Assembly (NCBI GenBank): GCA_025093985.1
Contig: JACAAK010000005.1
Coordinates: forward strand, 682,001 to 746,000
DNA: 64,000 nt
Direction of reading: 5' to 3'
From: Calvatia gigantea
Lineage: Eukaryota > Basidiomycota > Agaricomycetes > Agaricales > Lycoperdaceae
Below, piece after piece: positions 13,370-24,015 of the stretch. A model generated the notes under the pieces. That model searched no databases. It was not told where the DNA came from and saw nothing but the letters and a program-made list of their open reading frames with translations. Position 1 is the stretch's first letter. Each line of letters opens with the position of its first letter. A program made the position numbers and the translations under genes.

Positions 13370-15060
13370 GCGACGCGCACGCGACAAGCCCGCAGCAAGC
13401 CCCTCATTGACCACTGTCCTCGGCCACGTCTAGTTTCGACCCTAGTAATACGAGTATGGAAAAGATTGGTACGAGCTCTAGTTATGGAGTAAAAGGAGGT
13501 CTGTAGCCTGAGAATAATCACCCTGCCTTGTTGTCTTGGACTACGACACGTGCCACTGAGGTCTGAGGATCTATCCTCTATGCCAAAGTACATATTCTCT
13601 TCGCTGCCATCTACCGTCATGTCAGACCACAATAATCCCACATCCCCTTGTTGCGGACATCTCCTTGGTCAAGTGGAGGCACCTTTAAGCAAAAGGCCCT
13701 CATTTACTGCAGAAACTGATCGTTTAGACAATCTCATCAAACAATTCATCGAGCAGCGAGCCGCTGTCCTTCAACAAATCAAACAACGAGGGGTCACGGG
13801 ATGCTGCTCTGCCCGCAGAAATCCTCTCGATTATATTTGAATATGCTTGCATTTATTCCAAATCGTCCCTGCCGTTTCCAGAGAACGAGAACGCCTCTGT
13901 GTCTGATTCAACCAAGCAGTCCAAGGAAGAGCGCCGCTATGTCCCACTCGTTCTGGGGGCTGTGTGTGCTCGTTGGCGCCAAGTTGCTTGGTCCACTCCT
14001 ACGCTCTGGACATTAATATTCTTTAGAAATATTTCTAGGCATCTCGATCGTCCGGCTAACCGCCTCCATTCTGCAGCTCTGTATGCAGAATTCTAGTACA
14101 CTTCCCCGTCTCCCTCGAGTTAGACTTTCAAGAATTCCCGGCGTCCTCCTCCACTCCGGACTCTACGGCTATTGGCCCCCCTAGAGCGTCCCTCGAACCT
14201 ATCCAAGAAGTAATTTCTCAACAATACGCCTGGAAAATCAGGGCACTTCGATTAAATTATCCTCCAGTCGGGTGGTTACCCCAACGCAGCAGTGGCTTTT
14301 CGAGGTTGGAAGACTTCTCAATCGGCTGGGCAGAGCCACACATTTGCAGAGACCGTGACATCCAATTACAGGGTATCACCGCCCTTCGTCATTTCAGTTT
14401 TCGTTGCAGGAAGTATAACTATAGCCCCAAAATCCAACTTTACGGGCCGAATATCACAGTTCTGCATCTCTACCGTACCCCTCTTCTGGAATGTGTTGAG
14501 CTACTGGTCGGGTGCCCCAATCTTATTTCATATCAATGCTTTTCTCCTTTTCGCTCTTCCTCGATGGAACTGCAAGAACGAATGATTCTCACGAAGTTGG
14601 AGACTTTCGCATGGCCATGTCGCGACGATGACGGCTTCGGTCGGATTATTAGGATGTTGCGCTTTCCATCTCTCAAAAAACTCCACCTGAATGGAGTGCT
14701 TCACAACGTCCATTTTGCCCTGAAAAGAATATTTCCCAGCCTTTCGTCAACACTGCGAATACTTGAACTTAACTTCATAGACCATCACTCCGATCATCAG
14801 TCATTCTTCGAGGAAACATTCCAAATTCTTGCTGGGATAACGGAGTTGACTTTATCGAGTTCTTGTACTTGCGTACTCTCTTCCCTTATCTCTGTCCTCA
14901 CCCCATCCATGGGTGGTAGTACTGTGGCGTTGCCCAACCTCCGTATTTTGCGGTGCCGTAATATTCGGAGGGGGACAACCGAGGATGGAACCTTTTGTGA
15001 ATTTGATGGCCAGGGCGCTGCGCGGATGTTGGAGATGCGAAAAAGCAGAGATTAGGGCAC
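13370..15060 (+). repeat. Direct repeat with 62710-64000 (F-box unit)
   Basis: About 1.7 kb that aligns in the same orientation with the right end of the window, including about 250 bp upstream of the F-box coding part. The two copies lie 49 kb apart and differ by many substitutions. The partner copy is cut by the window edge, so the true repeat length is unknown. Confidence 0.8.
13616..15055 (+). pseudogene. F-box-like protein, broken copy (paralogue at right edge)
   Basis: Agaric-type F-box protein: a short coiled coil (DRLDNLIKQFIEQRAAVLQQ) is followed by the F-box core ALPAEILSIIFEYA, CARWRQVAWSTPTLW, then a Leu-rich region (LVGCPNLISYQCF, LRFPSLKKLHLNGV, LRILELNF). The frame breaks twice relative to the right-edge copy: one extra base near 13791-13797 (a GGGG run just before the F-box) and one near 14022-14045. 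The long frame from 14306 to 15055 is the C-terminal Leu-rich part. The ATG at 13624 is not in the ancestral coding frame, so the true start is unclear. F-box proteins of this type are expected to recruit substrates to SCF ubiquitin ligases. Confidence 0.72.
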
Positions 15061-15643
15061 GCCCCCACACTTTGAGGTGCTAGGCCAATGTCGTGATGTA
15101 AAATGGGAACAAGATGTCCAGCAATGAATTGTGGATTAATGAAGGATTGACCGGGTATTTGAATTTTGGGGGTATTGGTACTGGGAGTCTTGAAAGCATG
15201 TTTGTACTCAGTCAATTAAGTCTAGAGAAGTAGTGTTGTAAACTGGTCTAATCTGATATTAAACCAATCAGCTAGCAAACCCAAGTTGGCGCACTGGCGT
15301 CTACATTAACTTTTTGGGAAGAGCAATCCTCTTAATTAGTCAGGGTGAAGAGACGCTGTAACCATGTAGGTTAGCTGAAGGGCGCCCACAGCACATGCAT
15401 AGGGTTTCCAGATGAATGACTGCTCGAAAGCTTGGCCCGTAGTGAACTTCTCCCACGGGCCATTGATTATCGATATCGATTATTTTTGAAGAGTCTGCAG
15501 GTTGTCGAGTTTCTAAGGAGGACCCGTATCTTTCTTCCATGGGGGACAGATGCGAGGTCAACCCTCCCAAAAGCACAGGATTCGAGGGTCATTTGTTGGG
15601 GGCAAATTTACGCCTCGTTCATATTATTGGATGTTACAACTCG
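15061..15643. other. Intergenic, no gene seen
   Basis: Region between the F-box pseudogene and the 3' end of the GFA-family gene. An open frame on the minus strand near 15340-15576 has no recognisable features. Confidence 0.4.
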
Positions 15644-16157
15644 TTACTCGGAGTGTTTCGTAACAAAACTGATGTCCTTCAACCACTCCGCTCTGTTCTC
15701 AGTGTAAACCTCCTTCTTAGGCGCTGATGCATTGTTTAATGGATGGATCGTGGGCTGAGATTTCTGTGGTCGTGACTTACCCCAAGCTTGATTGCCTTCG
15801 ATGGTGCTCGGCTGAATAACGACGGAATCTCCCTTCTCGAGTTTGACGAACAAGGGCGAGCCGCAGTTGGTGCAGAACGACCGAGTCAGTGTGTTCCCAC
15901 TATCGGTATCCTTGTCTGGATAGTGGCGGATGGTGGATTCTCCTTTCGTTATCTTGAGTTGCTGGAGAGGGTTTTATGTTATTGTGTCGAAGTGAAGTGA
16001 AGAGATCGCGCACATCAGGCTTCTAAAGAGAATGGGCCATGAAGGCAGATCCGGCAGACTTTCTACAGTTGTTGCAGTGGCATAGCACGTAATGGAATGG
16101 CTCGTTGGTGACCTCATATTGGATGGTCTTGCAGAGGCATGTTCCTAGCCTTGACAT
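15644..16157 (-). CDS. GFA / CENP-V-fold zinc enzyme domain protein, with an in-frame TAG
   Basis: Glutathione-dependent formaldehyde-activating (GFA) family, a small zinc protein. It starts at 16157 with MSRLGTCLCKTIQYEV. The first zinc site CLCK and CHCNNCRKSAGSAFM is intact. After an intron (probable donor GTGCGC, acceptor CTCTCCAG) it continues QLKITKGESTIRHYPDKD, the second zinc motif FCTNCGSPLF and VVIQPSTIEGNQAW. A second intron precedes APKKEVYTENRAEWL, the usual C-terminus. Codon 45 is TAG (16023-16025), between AHSL and KPD, where the family has a sense residue. The rest is well conserved, so this is either a recent nonsense mutation or a base error. An acceptor-like sequence overlaps the TAG, but no matching donor was seen. 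Confidence 0.78.
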
Positions 16158-17304
16158 GGTGTGTAGACTTCTTCTGTTCAGATGGGAGTAAGACGTCAGT
16201 TGCCGGAAGGCGAGGCCATGGCAGTGGAGGGAGTGCGGGGAATATCACATGTGCAGTGCGCAGTGTATTCACTAAGAAGAAGAAGCAATTAGTATTGACT
16301 TGGAGCTGATAAATTGGAATTAGACCGCGGACTCGCTGGAGCGTGAATAATTGCCATTTTCAGCAACAGCTGATTGTAAATTTCGTCCCTGCCAATGCTT
16401 CAGCCTAAAATACTCTTTAAGCTTTAGCACCGGTCAGAGGAATGCCGGAAAATAGACATACTCAGGTGCAGAAATAGGCAGCGAGGATTGCGGGAAAGTA
16501 CAGGCCTGGAGTGGGAGGCATCCGTAATCACCCTCGGGCCACCGTGACACGGGTGCTGCATAACATTCTTCCACTCTCCCATCTCGAGCTTTGGGTCTCG
16601 AGCTTACACATCTACAGAGATTGTCCTACTCTTGCTTGGATACTTGCAGGTCCGAGTCTTCGTCCAAAAGTTGAACTATTGCTTTGTGGTCACAATCGGT
16701 CAAAGGTGAGTCCACGTATCCGCTTACGCCGCTCTTTGTTCGGGACTCTTCTTTCCTGGCTTTCCTTGCTTCCAGTTCTGCTGAGATTTGTAGGCATTCG
16801 TGATTTTCTGTGTAATGACAGCGGCATTTTATTGCTCACAATGTCTTCATTGCTCTGGTGGCTTTATTTGAGCTGAGAGCCCATCACCTTTAATCATCGT
16901 CACTCACCGCGCTGCGCCTTTCGGTGTCAGTTAATTTACATACCTGCGTCCAGGGAATGTGCACCCAGGCTGTCTACAAATATATCAAATGATCGAGGGG
17001 ACAACGTATTTCATTTCTTTGTCGTTCATTCCCCCTTTCTTTTGTTTCCTCCTCTTCGCCTCGCTTCTCAAAGAAAGTTAATCAATCAATCTCCATCTCG
17101 TCACTTAACAGAAAGACACTTATAAACAAAAGAGGGCCCTACCACATTCGGATTCATATCACCGCTTATTCTTCCGTCCATTCCAACTAGGTAAGTGACC
17201 CATTCCAACTCTAACTAAATCCTTTCCTCTCAACTCAGCAAACCTCCCATCCCACATGTTGATCCCATTCGTCATCCTCCTTCATTCGACTACTTTAACC
17301 CTCA
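16158..17304. other. Intergenic / promoter region, no gene seen
   Basis: About 1.1 kb. The right end is pyrimidine-rich and probably holds the promoter and 5' UTR of the next gene, with a likely 5' UTR intron (donor GTAAGT at about 17191, acceptor CTCAG at about 17238). Frames in the left part look random. Confidence 0.4.
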
Positions 17305-20216
17305 ATGTACCCATACCGACTCTTCCGAAACCTCATGTATTCCACGACAGCTTTTCACGACACTCACAAGAAGAACGACCAGACGAGAGGTCATTGGACG
17401 ATGTACCGAACGTCTTCTCCTTCTCTTTTCGATATTCCGGATTTTCCTGGCCTCCGACGAGTCAAGCCGCTGCCTAAACGCCGTCGCACGTCTCTGAACA
17501 TTAATGGTGGCGGTGATGGCATGAACGACCCCTCTCAGTCGTTGCAGCAGCAGGGTTCACATACGACTTATGTTAGCTCGGCGGCGTACCACTCGCGCAT
17601 GCATCCTCCTCTCCCTCCCTTTCCTCCTCCAGTGCGAGATTCAAGCAACCAATTCCGTGCCAATGCACAGGCTATCACACATGCTGCGGATACCCTTTCA
17701 TCATCGATTGATGCGTTTCATTCACATTCGGAAAGACGGATACACCCGGATATCTTTCATATTCCGGACGATATACTCAAGGTCGCCACCGTCATACCCG
17801 TGAAAACAGATTCTACTCCCAAGATTGATGATGATGGAGGTGATGGTGATGACGACAGCAACAAAGATTTGTCATTCGTCGGAGATCATAAATCCCAGCA
17901 GCATCAAGGAGGGGCGAACTCCTCCACCTCCTTCTAATGAATCTACAGAAGACGAAGAAGATTCTCAAACGCCACCTCTCCCTTCACATTCACAATACCG
18001 TCCTTCCTTTGTTCGACCCCAACGCAAAGAGCCGAGTGGAGATGAAGAGATTGACTTGGAGGGTACAGAAGGAGATCTACAAGAACGGCTGTTCTTACGT
18101 GCGGAAACCGATCGTTTGTTAGCGCACGCGGATTCTTTATCGGCTAGAATGGCTTTACAGAGCTATTATCGGTCGATGGGGTATAGTACACCAGAGTTTA
18201 GCTCAGGTGTCGATGCCTCCCCTGTTCCTACTCCTGTCTCGGCATCCTGTGATGTTGGACCACTCTACAAAGGAGTACGTGCGTACACCACCACTACCTA
18301 CCACGTCGGACTCCTGGGAATGTTACCAGCGCAGCAGCTGGTGGTAATGGATACATCGCGGTAAACGTGGGAAGGGGACAAATGAATGAAGGGGACGGAA
18401 ACGGGCATGGTGATTACGCAGATCATTCAAGTCAACAAGGTCAGGGAAATACGAAAAAGAGGAAGGTTCCGGCGAATGTTGGAAGTTCACCACCGCATCA
18501 CTATCACAATCACCACCATTCATACCATTATCCTTCCTATCGAGGCGCGTTTGGGGTGGGGTCTAGGGAAGGCGAGGAAGTGGATGGGGAGTTTAGTTTC
18601 GGCTTTGGGTTCGGATTGGAAGGAACGTCGATGGAGGGCAATACGTTCCCTGGAGGAGGAGAGGATGTGTTTGGACCGCTTCCTGGGTCGATGGCGGGGG
18701 CGTATCAGCAACACCAATCGCCTGAAGGACAGCTACCTCAGAGACAGTTTCACAGAAAGGCGAAGCTGAGTACTGTAACACTTGCGGGGCTACAAAGAAA
18801 AGAGTTGATAAGGAGCAGGAAGAAGCAGTTGGAAGCTATAATGGGTACATTACCCGTTGGAGATACCTGGGCTCTTGACTATGCTTTATCGGCAAACTTT
18901 CCGCCATTGCTTTCGTCGTTCTCGTCGATGGGTTCTTCTTCCTCTACGAATTCTCCTGTTACGGATTCTGACTATGGAGCGTCTGGAACTGCGAGAGAGA
19001 AGGGTGGTGGGAACTGGGAGGTTGGATGGGGATGGGCAGAGGGTGAGAAAGAGGTGAAAGTGAGATTGTCTAAGAGACGGAAGATGAGAGTTGCAAGAGG
19101 GGCTAGGATAGGTCTGGAGAGACTTGGGAGGCACCCGGATGCTGCGCCATTTCCTACGGGAAAGTTTGAGTTCGACTATCTCAGTGCTAGTGAGTGTTCC
19201 TTTCCGCTCATTTTCGAGCCACTTTTGTTCTGTGGCGGTGATACAGCCTTTATTAACAACGGTTTCTCCTCCCTCCCCTCCTTTGTACTCTCCGCCGCTT
19301 TCCGTCTTATCTTTGACATGCCTTAGTTACCGAACGGTGGGCCGCTATCCAAGAGGAGGTGGCGAACTTGCGTAACCTGTTTGGAGTCGAGCTTACCAAG
19401 CAGACGGCCAAGGCTGCCAAGATCGCTACGAGGAACGGCAAAGGCACTGGAGGCAATTCGGGGAAGACTGGGAAGAAGAGGGTACAGCAGAGGGCAAGGA
19501 CGGGTGCGAACGCCAAAAGTGGAGAGCAGCAAGCGGAATTCTTGGAGATGCCGCAGAAAGGAACAGATTCTCCGATTCAACAGCAATTAGTACCACAGGG
19601 AGCACAGGGTGATAATCAGAGCGCGAGTCAGGCTCCAACACCCAAGAAGGGGAAGAAGAAGAAACGGTCGACGTTGGCTAATGCTTCGAACCCGCATCAT
19701 CTTAGGAATTACGTTCCTTCGAGATTGCCGCATGCTGCAGGTGGTGGTGGAAGTGGTGGTGGGATCCACGGACAGGCAAATCAAGCTGGGAACGTGAACT
19801 TGTTCTGGCCGCCTGCGTTACGGTTTCTCTCGGCCCAGTTGCCTCCCAGGAAGCGCAAAGGCGCAAATGGAGGTGGACAGAACAGTGTCAACGTTCAGCA
19901 GCTCGTCGTTCCACAGGAAGAGTGGATCTGTTCTTTCTGCGAGCATAGCCTGTTTTATGGTGATGACGCAGAGTATCGGCGCGCTGTGAGGAACCGGAAG
20001 AAGATCTTGAGGAGGCGAAGGAGGGCGAGAGAGCGGGCTGCTGCTGCTGCGAGTGGTGTTAATGCTGCAATGAAGAATGCAGCTGGTATTGCGGAGAAGA
20101 CGCATGTTGAGGATGAGGAGTATGATGGTCCTGGCTATGAGTCCATGCCGTCTAACAATGCTAATGTTCGTGTGGATGGAGGTGGGAGGCCGAGGACGCG
20201 AGAGGCACCTGGGTGA
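17305..20216 (+). CDS. Conserved basic, low-complexity fungal protein with a C-terminal CxxC motif; function unknown
   Basis: I do not recognise a named family. The likely product has an N-terminal Ser/Pro-rich part (SPSLFDIPDFPGLRRVKPLPK), acidic linkers (STEDEEDSQTPP), a His-rich patch, a conserved-looking block (LAGLQRKELIRSRKKQLEAI, GDTWALDYALSANFP), then after an intron (about 19191-19326) ERWAAIQEEVANLRNLFGVE. The C-terminus carries LFWPPALRFLSAQLP, EEWICSFCEHSLFYGDD and an extremely basic helix with the core RNRKKILRRRRRARERAAA. Basic clusters suggest a nuclear protein. Three apparent +1 frame changes occur at about 17.83-17.94, 18.24 and 18.32 kb, where protein-like sequence moves to the next frame with no convincing intron. 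These match the window-wide +1 pattern. Confidence 0.65.
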
Positions 20217-21254
20217 TGATATGATGACATTTGATTTAGGAGTTAGTTTGCGTAATTAATTAGTTTTTTTAATTCACCATTTCCCCCGGCTATTTGCGGG
20301 CCGGCGGCTTGATGTTTAGTTCAACTCCAAAGTTCTGTTCTACCCGATAAACATCCACAACAGTCCTTTTATCGTCCTCGTGCCCCTTGATTCTCACATC
20401 TATTTAGGCTCTGTGTTGTCGTTGACGGTGACGACCACTACTTGTGTTGCCTTTCTGGCAGTTGGAGGGTTTAAGGTGAGCCAGCTTGTTCTCTCACACT
20501 TTCAAACGGATCTTCGCTTGTTCTCTTAGTCGACATTGTTGATGGGACACGTGCGGTGCCAATCCTTTTCAACGACTAGGAGCGACCTGCGTAGCGTCTG
20601 TGTCTAGGGATTATCGTGTGCAACGCCGTGTGGATTGCGCCCAGCGTGACTAAACACATGACGCATCGTGGGGATGGAATCATTGCATCCTATTGCATCC
20701 CGCTTGGTCCCAGGGCTGCAGGCAAAGGGCCAGCAGCCAACGAGCTGATTCAATAGCCGAAAAAGCGACCCTGATTGTCCTTCATATATTTTGATTCCTG
20801 GGGCCTTGGCCTTCCTACCCTCCCTGCTATCGTCATCCGGCGCTCGAGTATACATACGTTTTTTACTCCCCTCTCAAGGGTCACCGCTGCCTAGACTCCC
20901 CTCGCCTGTATTTCTTGCGTTCTTCCTACTATTGCGCAGCAGCTTGTTCCGCGCTCCGTTCATAGACTCAAATCTGCGACGTGTGTTCGATCCCACCGGT
21001 ACTTGTTACCTCGCTTATCTCCTTCCTTTGTCTACCCATGTCAGCCTCTGGCTGTTGACGGATCGTTTCAGAAGCTCACAAGTTCTCTCTCTCAATTTAG
21101 TTGTTTCGATCAGACTTCGTACCCTTGCTTCCTGCAGGCTTTTTACGTCCATCATTGTCCGTTCTTTTTTTCCGTGTTTCACGCGTTATAATCTAGGCTG
21201 ACGGACAATTCTTAACAGCCAGCGATCTCCTCTACCCCTCGTCCAGTAGACGTG
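20217..21254. other. Intergenic and long 5' leader of the GATA factor gene
   Basis: About 1 kb. The right half is pyrimidine-rich, as in long leaders of fungal regulatory genes. A CACGTG E-box lies at 20548-20553. No gene was recognised. Confidence 0.45.
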
Positions 21255-24015
21255 ATGTCTTCTGATGGCAGATACATGTACCATCACCAGCCTCAGAGCA
21301 TGAGCAGTTACGAGTACAACTATCCACACCACCAACAGCACCAACCTCAGCATCCTCCTCAACATTCGGGGCCTCATCATCCCCCTCCGCCTCCAGCTCC
21401 ACATACCTATGATAGTCATCCGACGTCTCATTCACATCCTCAACATTCACAACATCCACCATCACAATCCCATTCTCATTCCCAGGGTCACCCCCAACTA
21501 GGACCTCCCCTCCGTGCTCCCATACCGCGCTCGAGCTCCTCTTCAACTCACTCTCACTCACCACATCAAACAAATAGCTCGCACCCACTTCCCCCCTCGT
21601 CTCACCAACCTCCCCCTCCACATCATCCACAACATCATCCTCAACATCCGCCACCTCCACATCAACACCAGCCTCCCCACTCTTACTATAATGCTCCACA
21701 TCCTCCCCCACCGTCATCCCATCCACCCCCTGCCGGATATCCTTCCGGCTCGTATATGTCGCAACCACAGCCTCCACCTCCGCTCCAGCACTCCCAACCC
21801 CACCACCCGAGTTGGGGAAACGAAAATCAATGGGGTAACGGCCAATTCGCTTACGGCGCCCCTCCATCACACCCGCCACCATCTAGTGGGCCAACCGATT
21901 ATGGTACGGGTCCCAGTCGTCCTACGACTGGTGCTACGCAGCAGGACAATGTAACTACTCCTGCCAGCGCGACTGCCGATCATCATAGAGGAAGTTCGGG
22001 ATATTTGCCTCCTCAGTCCACACAAGCTCCTCCGTCTCACCCACCTACGACTATTGAACCTAGAAGGATGGATGTTAGGAATATTGAAAATCCGCGCATG
22101 GATGGGCGGATGGACAATAGGTTGGAACCTAGGATGGATACGAGAATGGACACGAGAATGGATGCTCGCATGGACCCACGAATGGATACGAGGATGGATA
22201 TGAGGATGGATCCTCGAACGGACACAAGGATAGATACACGCATGGACAGCAGGATGGACACCTCTAGAATGGATGTATCGCGAATGGACCCTCGTATGGA
22301 CACCTCTAGAATGGATGTATCGCGAATGGACCCTCGTATGGACACGTCCAGAATCGATACAGCTCGAGTTGATCCGCGGATGGATACTTCTCGAATGGAT
22401 ACATCCCGAATGGAACCCGTAAGGATGGAACCTCCCCGAACCGAAGATCGGGGAATGGCTCCGCAACACGCAGGATACCATCATCCTCCACCCAGCGCTC
22501 ATCATCCTCCGCCACCATTACAGCAGCAGCAACCTCCGCCGACACCTATTTCATCCGCACCTACACCTATACCTATCTCGTCATCATCAACAATTGCTGG
22601 CGCAAATACAGCTAAAAACGTCCGGAGAAGGGATTCACCGATAACACATCATCATCAACAGCATCCACATTCCGCGGGACCCCCTCCCCCTCACCCATCC
22701 CATCCTCTTCATGCTCACCCTCATGCCCCAGTCCATGCCCCTCCTCCAGTGCCGCAACCGCAACCGCAGCAACAACCTCAACCTTCCACTCCCGTTACGC
22801 TCGCAAGCCCTCCTATGTCGGCTCCATCAACCGCAGTGTCACCGGGAAACGCATCAGGGCTAGACTTCTTCAAGGTGCGTTCTTGTTCCATTTTTGTGAC
22901 TTTGACATTTCTGGATACTGACAAGTGACTGTTTGACTTTTTTGATTTGTGCGTGGGTGCTGCTATGACGCTTTCGGGATATTTGGGGTACCACTTTCCC
23001 CTTTTGACTTTGACGAACCTGTGGGGATGCCGTTTGGTTCTTTTGACGTTCAATCGAAACTCCGGCCTCACTTGTTTGGACTTGATGAATGGGTCTATTG
23101 GGTTGGTTCGGGATGGGGGCTCCCTGCATGTTTGTGTCCCATGACTCGTATTCGGCTTCTGTGGGAAACGGCTCACTTTCCTCGCTATGAACGACACTGC
23201 CTGACCTAAATTGTGCAACGGTCCCTTAATCAGCTCCTGGACTCGTACAAGGTAATTCTAGATGGTGGGAGCGTGGTGAAGGACGGAGGAAAAGTCGTAT
23301 CTACGGATCTCCTAGAGAAAATGATCCAATGCGCAACTCTTGCTTCGCAAATGCTGAACCAAGCAGCGGGCGGCGGTTCCACGACTTCTAGCTACTCGTC
23401 GCTGAGCGGCGCGAACGGTGTTCCCACATTGGCTCCGGCGACGACCATCTCAGCGAATGCGAACATGAGGGAGGATTCGAAGGAGGGCGTGATGAATGGT
23501 AGCATGGCCAACAATGGAAATGCTGCAGCTACGGCAGCTGCCACTACTCCGTCTACGAGTTCAGCGGCACCTTCCTCAAAGAAACAGGTGTGTTTGGGTT
23601 GGCAATTCCTTCCTGTCTGTTCACTCATTTGACAAACCAGAAAACGGAGGATGGAACCTCAGGCAATTCAGAAAATCAAGGTCAGACATGTTTGGGTTGT
23701 AATGCGACTTCGACACCAGAGTGGAGACGCGGACCCATGGGTAAGAATGCATTTGCGTACATCTATGATGTGAAGGATAGTTTTGTATTGACCATTGTCC
23801 GATAGGCCCACGAACACTCTGCAATGCGTGTGGATTGGTGTACGCGAAAATGGTACGCAGTCATCAGCCTCCTGCAATCTAAATCTAACCATCATTCGTA
23901 GATCAAGAAACGAGTAAGGGAGAAAGTTAACGGTAAATCCAATGGTCAAGCTGCTCAACAAAACATCGGTGAAGATTCCGGAGATGACAGTGATGACGAT
24001 GATGATCACAGATAG
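21255..24015 (+). CDS. GATA-type zinc-finger transcription factor with His/Pro-rich and RMD-repeat N-terminus
   Basis: Sequence-specific DNA-binding regulator. Five exons: 21255-22874, 23234-23587, 23641-23740, 23806-23852, 23902-24015, all in phase. Residues 1-265 are extremely His/Pro/Gln-rich. Residues 270-395 are an array of RMD-type repeats. Exon 2 has LLDSYKVILDGGSVVKDGGK and a Ser/Thr/Asn-rich linker. Exons 3-5 encode one GATA finger: CLGCNATSTPEWRRGPMG, then TLCNACGLVYAKM and a basic tail IKKRVREK, giving Cys-x2-Cys-x18-Cys-x2-Cys. The finger is split by two introns. The end is acidic (DDSDDDDDHR). Intron 1 is 359 nt, unusually long here. No PAS domain is visible, so it does not look like White Collar 2. 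Its target pathway is unknown. Confidence 0.85.
22062..22441 (+). repeat. RMD-type short tandem repeat inside the GATA factor
   Basis: A run of about thirty 12-15 nt units, each coding R-M-D plus one or two variable residues (DTRMD, DPRMD, DTSRMDVSRMD). It contains an exact 42-bp tandem duplication at 22261-22302 and 22303-22344. The array stays in frame throughout, so it is expressed as protein. Confidence 0.85.

Noticed and set aside
21232..22505. Long antisense frames opposite the GATA factor
   Set aside because: They mirror the His/Pro-rich and RMD-repeat composition of the real gene and show no domain.
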